Positions 16,519 through 24,736 of a DNA stretch of 44,658 bases are shown one piece after another (within the stretch, counting starts at the first letter, position 1; the number at the start of each line of letters is the position of its first letter). The stretch covers positions 1-44,658 of the forward strand of contig JAIESI010000135.1 of the NCBI GenBank assembly GCA_019746135.1, given 5' to 3'. The position numbers and the translations under genes were made by a program. The notes under the pieces were generated by a model. That model was not told the origin of the DNA. It worked only from the letters and a program-made list of their open reading frames with translations, and searched no databases. Origin of the DNA: Xanthobacteraceae bacterium. Lineage in GTDB: Bacteria > Pseudomonadota > Alphaproteobacteria > Rhizobiales > Xanthobacteraceae.

Positions 16519-17360
16519 TCGATACCGTCCGCACCAATCAGCCCGATGCCGGCTCGCCTGCAGCCTCCGAACCTCCGCTGCGAATGGCCCCGCTCTGGAA
16601 CACGCGCGCGATCGGCGTCGTCTTCATCGCGTTGGTGTTGATTCTTTGGGAGGCGGCCGCGGCCAGCGAGGTTTTTCCGCCGATGAGCTTCCCGCGCATC
16701 AGCTCGATCATGTCGACCTGGTGGCAGCTTGCAGTCTCCGGCGAGCTCCTCGGCGAGGTGCTGCCGAGCCTGTGGCGCATGTTCGCGGGCTACTTCATCG
16801 GCGTGGTGATCGGCGTTCTGCTCGGACTCCTGATGGGATACATCCGCTTCTTCTACAATCTTCTGGAGCCGATCACCGAGGTGCTGCGTCCGATCCCAAG
16901 CCCGGCCTATCTTCCGATTGTCATCCTGTTTCTCGGCATTGACGACGAGATGAAGATTTTCATGGTCGCCTTTGCCAGCGTCTTCCCCGTGCTTCTCAAC
17001 ACCTACAGCGGGGTCCGCAGCGTCGATCCGATCCAGCTGCAGACCGCGCGGACGTTCGGTGTCTCCGGATGGAAGCTTCTGACGCAGATCGTCCTGCCCG
17101 CGTCTTCGCCCTACATCTTTACCGGCATGCGGATCAGCCTGGCGGTGGCTCTGATCGTCATGGTCATCAGCGAGATGGTCGCGGCTTCGAACGGCATCGG
17201 CTACTTCATCCTGAGCGCCCAGCGGGGCTTCAAGATCCGCGACATGTTCGCGGGCGTCATCACCCTGGCCGTGCTCGGCTACATCCTCAATCGGCTGTTC
17301 CTCTTCATCGAAAACCGTGTGTTAGCCTGGCACTACGGTTACACCCAGCAGCGGAGCTAA
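16515..17360 (+). CDS. ABC transporter permease (NitT/TauT, SsuC-like)
   Basis: A 281-residue inner-membrane permease with about six membrane segments; the first is IGVVFIALVLILWEAAAAS. The coupling-loop motif region (ARTFGVSGWKLLTQIVLPAS) is the EAA loop that contacts the ATPase. It starts with GTG overlapping the preceding TGA by 4 nt. It completes the importer with the receptor and ATPase. The cyclase gene follows after 9 bp, so the transporter and the downstream hydrolases and UbiD decarboxylase likely form one operon. Confidence 0.95.
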   Translation: MIDTVRTNQPDAGSPAASEPPLRMAPLWNTRAIGVVFIALVLILWEAAAASEVFPPMSFPRISSIMSTWWQLAVSGELLGEVLPSLWRMFAGYFIGVVIGVLLGLLMGYIRFFYNLLEPITEVLRPIPSPAYLPIVILFLGIDDEMKIFMVAFASVFPVLLNTYSGVRSVDPIQLQTARTFGVSGWKLLTQIVLPASSPYIFTGMRISLAVALIVMVISEMVAASNGIGYFILSAQRGFKIRDMFAGVITLAVLGYILNRLFLFIENRVLAWHYGYTQQRS

Positions 17361-17369
17361 GTCCCTCGC

Positions 17370-18107
17370 ATGTCCCGCATCGTCGATTTGACGCTTCCGG
17401 TCACGTCCAACATGGATGGCATCCCGAAGATCGCCTTCTACCAGCAGTATCCGACGAAGGTGCAGGCGGTCACCGTCATCAATGAGGAGCAGCGGGCGAC
17501 GCTGGCCGCCGAGCGCGTGGATCTCCTTCCGGACGCGCCTGCGATCAACAGCATGAACACTGTGTTCACGCTGAACACCCATATCGGGACGCACATCGAT
17601 GCGCCCCGCCACTTCTACGCCGACGGCGCGTCGATCAGCGACATCTCGCTCGATCGCCTCGTCATGCGCGAGGCGCTGGTTCTCGACGTCAGTCACAAGT
17701 CGGCCGGAGAGGGCGTGACGGCGGCCGATCTCGAGCGGACCGGCGTGAAGCCGGGGCCCGGGCAGATCGCAGTGATCAAGACGTCGTGGACCGACCGCGC
17801 GTTCGGCAAGCCGGAGTTCTGGAACGAGACGATTCACCTGGAGCCGAGCGTCGGCGAGTGGGTCGAACGGCAAGGTGTTTCCGCTGTGGCGATGGACTGC
17901 TTTCCGGAAAAGCCGTTCTGGAAGATGACGCTCACGCCCGCCGAACGCGGGGCCAACCACAAGCGCTGGCTCAAGGCCGGCATTCCGATGATCCAGATGC
18001 TCACCGCCCTCGACCGCATCGCCCCGAGGTTCACGCTGATCGCCTTGCCATTGAACCTGAAAGGCATGGACGGCGCGCCGGCGCGGGTGATCGGTATTGA
18101 GAATTGA
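17370..18107 (+). CDS. cyclase family protein (kynurenine formamidase-like metal hydrolase)
   Basis: A 245-residue member of the cyclase/KynB family, which hydrolyses amide or isatin-type bonds using a metal centre. The defining motif H-x-G-T-H-x-D-x-P-x-H-F is present at residues 71-82 (HIGTHIDAPRHF). KynB opens N-formylkynurenine, and isatin hydrolases of the same family open isatin in indole catabolism. With a StyA/indole-monooxygenase-like enzyme in the same island, an indole or isatin-type ring-opening step is an attractive but unproven idea. Cytoplasmic, no signal peptide. Confidence 0.9.
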   Translation: MSRIVDLTLPVTSNMDGIPKIAFYQQYPTKVQAVTVINEEQRATLAAERVDLLPDAPAINSMNTVFTLNTHIGTHIDAPRHFYADGASISDISLDRLVMREALVLDVSHKSAGEGVTAADLERTGVKPGPGQIAVIKTSWTDRAFGKPEFWNETIHLEPSVGEWVERQGVSAVAMDCFPEKPFWKMTLTPAERGANHKRWLKAGIPMIQMLTALDRIAPRFTLIALPLNLKGMDGAPARVIGIEN

Positions 18108-18125
18108 GTTCACCAGAGGACGTGC

Positions 18126-18935
18126 ATGCCTGTCGCGAACGTCAACGGCTGCGGCTTCTACTACGAGCAGAGCGGCAAGGGCTCCGACCTGGTCTTCATC
18201 CACGGCGAGATTCACGGGATGGAGTATTGGGATCAGCAGGTGGCCGAGTTCTCGAAGAATCACCGTTGCACGATCTACAACCGCCGTGGGCACGCGAAGA
18301 CTGAATGGACGGACTATGGGTTCTCCTTGGTCAACCAGACGCGCGATCTGGAGCTGCTGTTCGAGAAGCTCGACATCCGGCAGCCCGTCATCATCGGGCT
18401 CGCATTCGGCACGACCATCGCCGCATACTACGCGATCCGCAATCCGGCCAAGGTCCGGGCACTCGTGCTCGGCGCCTGGAGCGAGATGCATGACGCGCTC
18501 GAGTATTTCGGGCGGTGGGAACAATACACGTTGCAGGCGGCCCACCTGCTCGAACGCGAGGGGCGCGACGCGTTCATCGATCTTCTGCGCGAGCAAGGCG
18601 GCAGAACGATCTACAAGGTCATCCCGGTCGACTCGCCGGTGCGCGAGAAGGTGATCCAGATGTTTGCCAGCCACCCGCTCGGCGAATATCAGCGCGGCAT
18701 GCTCGAATTTGCCCTGTCGGTGCCTGACATGGTCTCCGACTTCAGGAAGCTCGACATTCCTGTGCTCGGCGTGTGCGGTGCCGACGATCCCTATCCGGAT
18801 CGGCCGGAGGTGCTGCGCGGCATGGCGAACTTCCGGGAGGCGCCGCAGATCCCGGGCGCCGGGCGTTTCGCGAACTGGGAAAAGCCAGCAGAGTTCAATG
18901 CAGTGATCGGTGCCTTTCTGCAATCGCTGCCTTAA
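18126..18935 (+). CDS. alpha/beta-hydrolase fold protein lacking the catalytic Ser and His
   Basis: A 269-residue alpha/beta-hydrolase. The fold is well preserved: LVFIHGEIHGMEYWDQQ (oxyanion strand), NRRGHAKTE, a nucleophile elbow, VLGVCGADDPYPDRPEVL (acid region) and a C-terminal helix. However, the elbow reads IIGLAFGTT: the nucleophile position is Ala93 (GCA), not Ser, and the usual His near the C-terminus is Arg247 (GAGRFANWEKP). Only the acidic residue remains. The gene is otherwise intact, in an operon 18 bp after the cyclase and before UbiD. It could be a binding, chaperoning or non-classical enzyme. As I recall, E. coli RutD also has Ala at the elbow, which gives a precedent. Confidence 0.9.
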   Translation: MPVANVNGCGFYYEQSGKGSDLVFIHGEIHGMEYWDQQVAEFSKNHRCTIYNRRGHAKTEWTDYGFSLVNQTRDLELLFEKLDIRQPVIIGLAFGTTIAAYYAIRNPAKVRALVLGAWSEMHDALEYFGRWEQYTLQAAHLLEREGRDAFIDLLREQGGRTIYKVIPVDSPVREKVIQMFASHPLGEYQRGMLEFALSVPDMVSDFRKLDIPVLGVCGADDPYPDRPEVLRGMANFREAPQIPGAGRFANWEKPAEFNAVIGAFLQSLP

Positions 18936-18972
18936 GCGCGGATTCGCCGATCGCCAACCTGGAGGACATTCT

Positions 18973-20511
18973 ATGGAAGTCGAGCCAAGGAGCCGGTCGA
19001 AGCCGGCTTCCGCACAGCGCGAATCGGGCCCGTCGTGGCACGATCTGCGCGGCTGGGTCGCGCAGATTGAGCAGCACGGCGAACTGGCGCGGATCGCGGC
19101 CGAAGTCGACCCGCATGAAGAGCTCGGTGCGGTGACGCTCCTGGCCAGCCGGCAGGACAAATCACCGGCGCTGATGTTCGAGAGCCTCCGGGGCGACGCC
19201 ACCGGCTCGCGCATCCTCATCAACATGCTCGGTGCGAGCCGTGAGCGATATGCGCTGGCAGTGGGTCTCGATCCGTCGGCGACCACATCCGAAATGATCC
19301 AGGCCACCCGCTCGATCCTGAACGAGCCGGTTCCACCCGTGATGGTCGCGAAGGATCAGGCGCCCGTGAATGAGGTGGTCCTGACCGGCAAGGACATAGA
19401 CCTCACCCGGTTTCCGGTGCCCACGTTCTGGCCCGGCGACGGCGGTCCGTTCATCGGGACGGGCGACATCACGTTCACGGCCTCGCCCGATACCGGACGC
19501 ATCAATGTCGGCTGCTACCGGCAGATGCTGCAGGGCCCAAACCGCATCGGCCTTTATTGTTCGCCCGGCAAGCATGGACTGCTCGACCGCGAGGCCTGGT
19601 GGGCCCGCGGCAAACCGTGCGAGGTCGTTGCCGCCTATGGCATCGACCCGGTGTTGTTCATGCTGGCGGCACAGAGCTTCGCTGCCGAAGAATCCGAGCT
19701 CGACGTGGCGGGCGGCATCATGGGTCGGCCGGTCGAGCTGACCAAGGCTGAATGCGTCAGCCTGCCGATCCCGGCCAATGCGGAGTTCGTCATCGAAGGC
19801 GTGTTGCGCCAGGGCGACGTCATGCCGGAAGGCCCGCTCGGCGAGTTCACCGGCTACTACGGCCGCGAGCGCTCGCCCCAACCGGTGATGGAGGTGCTGG
19901 CGGTGCATCACCGCAAGTCGCCGATCTTTACCCATGCGTTGATGGCGCGCTATCCGTCCTGCGAGATCGGCGCTTACTACGCCATCATGCGGTCGGCGCG
20001 GATACTCGACGATCTCGAGCGCATCGGCGTGCCGGGCGTGGTTGGTGCCTACTCGCATCCCGCCGCAGCGTCAGGCTGGGGCATGGTCGTGGTCTCGATG
20101 CAGCAGAAATACGCAGGGCATGCGGCGCAGGTCCTGGCGCTGACCGCGCAATGTCCGGCGGCCGCCTACTACACCAAATGGATCATCGTCGTCGACGAAG
20201 ACGTCGACCCGACTGACTTCAACGATGTCATGTGGGCGCTCAGCACACGCTGCCATCCGTCGGAAGACATCGACATTCTCCGCAACACCTGGTCGACGGG
20301 CCTCGACCCCAGCCGGTTTCCAGCGGAGCTGCGACCGTACGGCTCGAAGGTGCTGATCAATGCCTGCAAGCCACACCAGCACCTGAAGGACTTTCCGCAA
20401 TCGACCTTGCTGCGCAAGTCCGTGCATGATCGCGTGCGAGAACGCTGGGCGGAACTTGGTCTTGCCGAGCCCGCACCCAAAATGACGGTGTTTCATCCGG
20501 AAAAGCCTTGA
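18973..20511 (+). CDS. UbiD family prenyl-FMN-dependent (de)carboxylase (second copy)
   Basis: A 512-residue UbiD enzyme with all active-site residues: Arg183 in NVGCYRQM, the Glu286/Glu291 pair in EGPLGEFTGYYG, and the C-terminal IVVDEDVDPTDFNDVMW. ATG 18973 has a GGAGGA (18961-18966) upstream; the open frame to 18910 overlaps the hydrolase gene and is not used. It closes the transporter-cyclase-hydrolase operon. It is clearly divergent from the UbiD at 2836 and has an N-terminal polar extension, so the two probably act on different acids, or the genes come from different modules. Neither UbiX nor another prenyl-FMN synthase is nearby. Confidence 0.95.
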   Translation: MEVEPRSRSKPASAQRESGPSWHDLRGWVAQIEQHGELARIAAEVDPHEELGAVTLLASRQDKSPALMFESLRGDATGSRILINMLGASRERYALAVGLDPSATTSEMIQATRSILNEPVPPVMVAKDQAPVNEVVLTGKDIDLTRFPVPTFWPGDGGPFIGTGDITFTASPDTGRINVGCYRQMLQGPNRIGLYCSPGKHGLLDREAWWARGKPCEVVAAYGIDPVLFMLAAQSFAAEESELDVAGGIMGRPVELTKAECVSLPIPANAEFVIEGVLRQGDVMPEGPLGEFTGYYGRERSPQPVMEVLAVHHRKSPIFTHALMARYPSCEIGAYYAIMRSARILDDLERIGVPGVVGAYSHPAAASGWGMVVVSMQQKYAGHAAQVLALTAQCPAAAYYTKWIIVVDEDVDPTDFNDVMWALSTRCHPSEDIDILRNTWSTGLDPSRFPAELRPYGSKVLINACKPHQHLKDFPQSTLLRKSVHDRVRERWAELGLAEPAPKMTVFHPEKP

Positions 20512-20607
20512 TGCGGGCGGTGATTTGAAAGGCCGTTTGAACGGAACACTCACCGATGCGCTTTCGAGACGGGTGCACATGGCGCTTCAGCCGGCGCACC
20601 GGGGCGA

Positions 20608-21444
20608 TTATCTCGAAATTTTGCGAAGCCCCGCCAGTGCCGGCTCAAGCAGCGCATCATCGGCTTGGGCGGAGTGCACGACATAGACGGGATACGAAAA
20701 CCGCGGCGCGCCGCGCACCAGGTGCAGCCGTCCGGCCTTGAGATACGGCTGGATGGCCTGCCTTCGGAAGTATCCCGTGCCGCCGGCCTCGAGCACGTAG
20801 TTCAGTGCCAGTGGGCCGAGATTGACGAACAGGCTCGGGGCCGCCTCGGGAAACGTTGCGTCGTGGCGGAGCGCAAAGTCGGGCCCCCAGTCGACATGAA
20901 CGTAGTTGGAAGGCTTCGATCGGGATGGCTTGGGGTCGGTCGTCGCCAGAACAAGCTCTTCTTCCATCAGCAGGTCGACTTTCAATCCGGGCCGATGCTG
21001 CGGCGCGTACATCACGGCGATGTCGACAAAGCCGGATGCGACATGGTTGATCAGGTCCTGCGGCACGTCGACATGGACGCGCAGCGCGATGTCCGGCAGC
21101 GAGCGCCGCATCCAGATCACCCAGTCGGCCAGCAGCGGCTGCCACAGACTGACCTCGCTGGCCACGGTCAGGACGGCCCGGTGGCCGGGCGGCACCGCGA
21201 CCTGGTGGCGGGCGCGTTGCCAGAGCTGCACGAAGGTCGGCGCATAGCGCAGAAGCTGATCGCCTGCCGGCGTCAGCGAGGCTCCGGCCTTGTTGCGCAC
21301 GAACAGCGGGCGGCCGAGTTGCTGTTCGAGCGATCGAATGCGGGCGCTCACCGTCGTTTGCCCGACGTTCAGCCGCTCGGCGGCGCGGACGAAGCTTCCG
21401 GTTGAGACGATTTCGAGAAACGTGCGGGCCAGTTCGATGTCCAT
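20608..21444 (-). CDS. LysR family transcriptional regulator
   Basis: A 278-residue LysR-type regulator, slightly shorter than the usual 295-310. The N-terminal winged helix ELARTFLEIVSTGSFVRAA, QTTVSARIRSLEQQLGRPLF and the periplasmic-binding-protein-like effector domain are complete. It converges with the UbiD operon and its target is unknown; no divergent catabolic gene sits next to it. An inverted repeat (21461-21481) just before its start codon would suit autoregulation. Confidence 0.93.
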   Translation of the reverse strand: MDIELARTFLEIVSTGSFVRAAERLNVGQTTVSARIRSLEQQLGRPLFVRNKAGASLTPAGDQLLRYAPTFVQLWQRARHQVAVPPGHRAVLTVASEVSLWQPLLADWVIWMRRSLPDIALRVHVDVPQDLINHVASGFVDIAVMYAPQHRPGLKVDLLMEEELVLATTDPKPSRSKPSNYVHVDWGPDFALRHDATFPEAAPSLFVNLGPLALNYVLEAGGTGYFRRQAIQPYLKAGRLHLVRGAPRFSYPVYVVHSAQADDALLEPALAGLRKISR

Positions 21445-21460
21445 TTGCCTATAGCATCAA

Positions 21461-21481
21461 TATTGCATTCATACTGCAATA
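21461..21481 (-). promoter_or_regulatory. LysR-type operator with overlapping promoter
   Basis: TATTGCA-N7-TGCAATA is a perfect 7+7 bp inverted repeat 17 bp upstream of the lysR ATG. On the minus strand a promoter-like TTGCAG-N17-TGCTAT overlaps it; the -10 box would end only about 7 nt before the ATG, so the mRNA could be leaderless. Confidence 0.5.
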
Positions 21482-21622
21482 ACATTCGTTTGCTTGTGCT
21501 CAAACCCCGGCCGACAATCACGTCGGCCGTCCTGACCTGGATGGCTTGCCTGCCGCCGGGAAGCGGCACCACGGAACGTTCGGGGTCTGGAGGGAGTGGC
21601 TCAAAAAATGGAGGCACTTGCC

Positions 21623-21781
21623 ATGACCAAGCCCATCGGCAATACGCCGAACGCGGTAGAATTGCGCGATGCCGACAAGCCGGACAGTCGGGTGGTGCCG
21701 CTTTTCGAGCGACGGTCGCCGCCGCGGAAGCGGGCGTTGCCGTGCGACGATGATGACGATCCTGGGCCCTCGGCGGCGTAG
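21623..21781 (+). CDS. hypothetical small protein
   Basis: A possible 52-residue protein, polar and proline/aspartate rich (SRVVPLFERRSPPRKRALP, then a DDDDDPGPSAA end). ATG 21623 is preceded by GGAGG (21609-21613) at 9 nt spacing; an in-frame ATG at 21608 also exists. It has a low-complexity acidic tail and no known domain. It lies directly before the DUF488 gene. I cannot tell a real gene from a chance frame with confidence. Confidence 0.35.
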   Translation: MTKPIGNTPNAVELRDADKPDSRVVPLFERRSPPRKRALPCDDDDDPGPSAA

Positions 21782-21817
21782 CGCCGCCGGTGATCGAACC
21801 GAAACGGGAGATCGGCG

Positions 21818-22288
21818 TTGACCGCGATGGTTCCGGCCGTGACATCGGGAACTGGAAAAGCTGCCGCTGGTCGGAAGCGGACGGCGAAGCGGCGGCTTGA
21901 GGTCAAGCGCGTGTACGACGCGCCCGGTCCGGCGGACGGAGCAAGAATTCTGGTCGATCGTGTCTGGCCGCGTGGACTTACCAGGAAGGCCGCCGCATTG
22001 GACCTCTGGCTCAGGGACATCGCCCCGTCCACGCCGCTTCGGAAGTGGTTCGGTCACCGTCCCGAGCGGTGGAAGCAGTTCTGCAGGCGTTATGGCGAAG
22101 AGCTGAGGGACGATCCGTTTGCCGTGGCGGCGCTGGAACGCTGGATGGACAAGGGGTCCGTGACGCTGGTGTTTTCGGCGAAGGACCGCGACCACAACAA
22201 TGCGGTGGCGCTCAAGGCCTATCTGGGGCGTGCGCGCCGACGGCACACAACGTCACAGGCGGCCGCGCGTCGGTCGCGCAGGGCCTGA
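21818..22288 (+). CDS. DUF488 family protein (YeaO-like)
   Basis: A 156-residue member of the DUF488/YeaO family. The core VKRVYDAPGPADGARILVD, RVWPRGLTRKAAALDLWLRD and IAPSTPLRKWFGH closely follows the family pattern. Function is not established. Start TTG 21818 has GGGAGA 6 nt upstream; ATG 21827 is an alternative. The first 26 residues and the last 25 are basic extensions not typical of the family. The next gene begins 4 bp after its stop, so it may be co-transcribed with the cystathionine gamma-synthase-like gene. Confidence 0.88.
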   Translation: MTAMVPAVTSGTGKAAAGRKRTAKRRLEVKRVYDAPGPADGARILVDRVWPRGLTRKAAALDLWLRDIAPSTPLRKWFGHRPERWKQFCRRYGEELRDDPFAVAALERWMDKGSVTLVFSAKDRDHNNAVALKAYLGRARRRHTTSQAAARRSRRA

Positions 22289-22292
22289 TCGT

Positions 22293-23462
22293 ATGCCCCC
22301 TTCCAAGGAACCTGAGACGATCGCCGCGGCCAATGGCATAGCGACCGACAAGGCGTTCGGTTCGATCGTGCCTCCGGCCTATCTTTCCAGCACGTTCGCC
22401 TTCGGCGGGTTCCGCCAGAGCGGCCCCTATGACTACACCCGAACCGCCAACCCGACACGGGATCTGCTGGCCGATACCCTGGCCAAGCTCGAAGGCGGAG
22501 CCGGCGCGGTGATCACGTCTTCCGGGATGGCTGCGCTCGATCTGCTGTTCGGACAATTGCGGCGCGACGATCTGATCGTCGCGCCGCACGATTGCTACGG
22601 CGGCACCTACCGTCTGCTGGAGGGGCGGCGCGACCGCGGACACCTCCGGGTCTGCTTTGTCGATCAGGGCGATGATGCGGCTCTGGAGCAGGCGCTGAAG
22701 GCCTCGCCGGCGCTGGTCTTGATCGAGACGCCGAGCAATCCCCTGATGCGGATCGTCGATATCCGCCGTATCGCGGCGCGCGGCAGGGCCGCCGGATGCA
22801 AGGTCGCAGTCGACAACACGTTCATGTCTCCCGCCTTGCAGCGTCCGCTCCTGCTCGGCGCGGACTTCGTCGTCCATTCAACCACCAAATATCTCAACGG
22901 CCATTCGGACGTGGTCGGGGGTGCGGTTGTCGCGGCCGCGCCGGCCGATGTCGAAGCGCTGCGCGCGTGGGCCAACACCACCGGCGTGACCGGTGCGCCG
23001 TTCGATGCCTATCTGACGCTGCGCGGCGTGCGCACCTTGTTTCCACGCATGGAGCGCCAGCAAGCGAGCGCCGGCAAGATCGCCGACGTTCTGGCCGGGC
23101 ATCCCGGCGTGCGGGCCTGTCACTATCCGGGATTGCCGGGCCATTCGGGACACGCGCTCGCGCGTTCGCAGCAGTCCGGCTTCGGCGCGATGCTCAGCTT
23201 CGAACTGGCCGGCGGCGTCGAGGCGGTGACCCGGTTTCTCCAAGCTTTGCAGATTTTCACGCTGGCGGAATCGCTCGGCGGCGTCGAAAGCCTCGTTGCC
23301 CATCCGGCGACCATGACCCATGCCGGAATGGACGAAGCGGCCCGTCGTGCTGCCGGAATCACCGACGGGCTGCTGCGGCTTTCGGTCGGCCTGGAGGGCG
23401 AGGCCGATCTCATCGCCGACATCGGGCGCGGCCTGGCGGCGGCTGGTTTCGGACGGTCATGA
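22293..23462 (+). CDS. metB: cystathionine gamma-synthase/beta-lyase family PLP enzyme
   Basis: A 389-residue Cys/Met-metabolism PLP enzyme. The PLP lysine is Lys199 in HSTTKYLNGHSD; the tetramer/PLP-phosphate segment YDYTRTANPTRDLL and the GGVESLVAHPATMTHA substrate loop are present, so the family is certain. Gamma-synthase versus beta-lyase or methionine gamma-lyase cannot be settled by eye; GGVESL(V) together with ETPSNPLMRI fits the MetB/MetC group. It would act in methionine or cysteine synthesis in the cytoplasm. ATG 22293 is chosen because the upstream in-frame part lies inside the DUF488 gene. Confidence 0.92.
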   Translation: MPPSKEPETIAAANGIATDKAFGSIVPPAYLSSTFAFGGFRQSGPYDYTRTANPTRDLLADTLAKLEGGAGAVITSSGMAALDLLFGQLRRDDLIVAPHDCYGGTYRLLEGRRDRGHLRVCFVDQGDDAALEQALKASPALVLIETPSNPLMRIVDIRRIAARGRAAGCKVAVDNTFMSPALQRPLLLGADFVVHSTTKYLNGHSDVVGGAVVAAAPADVEALRAWANTTGVTGAPFDAYLTLRGVRTLFPRMERQQASAGKIADVLAGHPGVRACHYPGLPGHSGHALARSQQSGFGAMLSFELAGGVEAVTRFLQALQIFTLAESLGGVESLVAHPATMTHAGMDEAARRAAGITDGLLRLSVGLEGEADLIADIGRGLAAAGFGRS

Positions 23463-23489
23463 CCTTTGAAGCCGGCGCAGGTGCGGATC

Positions 23490-23918
23490 ATGGATATCGT
23501 TGAGCGGCTTAGGGATGCAATTCTCAACACGCCGTCGGATGCCATTCTGCTGGCGGACCGGAACGGCGTGATCCGATTCTGGAACGCGGGTGCGGTCCGC
23601 ATCTTCGGGTTTGCGCGCGAGGAGGCGATCGGCCAATCGCTCGATCTCATCATTCCCGAGCGGCTCCGCGCCCGGCATTGGCAGGGCTACGCGCACGTGA
23701 TGGCGTCGGGCTCGACCCGCTACGGCTCCGGCTCGCTGTTGTCCGTGCCGGCGGTGACGAAAGACGGACGCCAGATCTCCGTCGAATTCACGATCGTCGT
23801 GCTGCGTGACGGCGCGGGCCAAGTGGAGGGTATCGCGGCAATCCTGCGGGATGTCACGGAGCGCTTTCAGGAGTTGCGGGACCTGAGGAAAAAGCTCGCA
23901 GCCCTGCAGCACCCGTAG
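23490..23918 (+). CDS. single PAS domain protein
   Basis: A 142-residue protein consisting of one PAS domain (DAILLADRNGVIRFWNAGAV start, RDVTERFQELRDLRKKLAAL end with a short coiled coil). No output domain (kinase, GGDEF) is attached, so it must work through a partner or by dimerisation. Such PAS domains bind haem, flavin or small molecules; no specific ligand residue can be named. Start: ATG 23490 with AGGTG-like sequence upstream; TTG 23466 in frame is an alternative. It begins just after the metB-like gene. Confidence 0.85.
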   Translation: MDIVERLRDAILNTPSDAILLADRNGVIRFWNAGAVRIFGFAREEAIGQSLDLIIPERLRARHWQGYAHVMASGSTRYGSGSLLSVPAVTKDGRQISVEFTIVVLRDGAGQVEGIAAILRDVTERFQELRDLRKKLAALQHP

Positions 23919-23984
23919 CCCGCATGGAGCGCAGCGGAATGCGGGACTGGCGGCCCGGATTGCGCTCCGCTCCATCCGGGCTAC
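23915..23984. repeat. extragenic palindromic repeat, 31 nt arms
   Basis: Two 31 nt arms (23915-23945 and 23954-23984) pair with only four mismatches around an 8 nt loop. The left arm begins GTAGCCCGCATGGAGCG and the right arm ends CGCTCCATCCGGGCTAC. It overlaps the PAS stop codon and separates two convergent genes. This resembles the dispersed palindromic elements common in Bradyrhizobium/Rhodopseudomonas genomes, and could act as a bidirectional terminator. Confidence 0.8.
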
Positions 23985-24012
23985 GGCGCCTGTTCGGCCA
24001 GGGCAGCTCCGT

Positions 24013-24704
24013 TCACCGTTCCGGCATCACCGGGCCCGCTTCGGTGACGACGAGATCCATGGGAATATCGTGGGGCTGCGGGTAGATCGTGGCAATCGCA
24101 GCCTGCGCGTAGCCGACCCCGACGATGCGCGGCCGCTTCGCCTGTGCCGCCAGCGTGCGGTCATAGAAGCCGCCGCCATAACCCAGCCGGAATCCGGCGC
24201 GGTCGAAGCCGCCGACCGGTGCGATTACGATGTCCGGCGCAACGGGCGCGCCCTCACGCGGCACCGGAATGTTCCACACGCCCCGCTCGAGCGGCTCGCC
24301 GTGCGCCCACAGCCGGAACACCAGCGGTTGCGCCTTGCCGACGACGACAGGCAGGGCGGTCCGCCCGCCCCGGGCCCGGACCTGATCCATCCAGGGGCGA
24401 AGGTCGGGCTCGCCCTTGAACGGCCAATACACGCTGACGGTCAGGCCGCGTGGATCGCCGATCGCGTCGTGCAGGCCGGCTGCGATCCTCTCGTCGTAAC
24501 ACGCCCGCACTGCCAGCTCAGCGTCATGCGTGCGGCCAGCAGCCGCTCGCGCTCGATCTTGCGCCATCGCTTCAGATTGTCGTCCGGCCGGCCGGCGCCG
24601 TCCGGCAGACCGACATAGGCCGGATCGACCTCGTGCATCGAGCAAGGTGGCGAAAAGCACTCACCCGGCGCCGGTCCGTCTGGTTCGTTCTTTGCTCTTT
24701 CCAT
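24013..24704 (-). pseudogene. 5-formyltetrahydrofolate cyclo-ligase with an apparent -1 frameshift
   Basis: This enzyme converts 5-formyl-THF to 5,10-methenyl-THF with ATP. The family N-terminus is in one frame from ATG 24704 (good Shine-Dalgarno GAGAGG; it includes CSMHEVDPAYVGLPD and KRWRKIERERLLAARM). The rest, from about DAELAVRACYDERIAA to the C-terminal GYGGGFYDRTLAAQAKR (folate/ATP site) and DLVVTEAGPVMPER, is in another frame. The two join near 24520-24530 if one base is added. As given, neither frame makes a whole protein; a shorter product could start inside the second frame. Either a natural frameshift, programmed shifting or a sequencing error explains this. Because the function is usually important, an error is a real possibility. 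Confidence 0.8.
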
Positions 24705-24736
24705 CGATCCTCTCGTGTTGATCCCCTCGCGTGGCG

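Noticed and set aside
17322..19307. 661-codon open frame on the minus strand
   Set aside because: Antisense to the cyclase and hydrolase genes, which have clear motifs; composition is that of a shadow frame.
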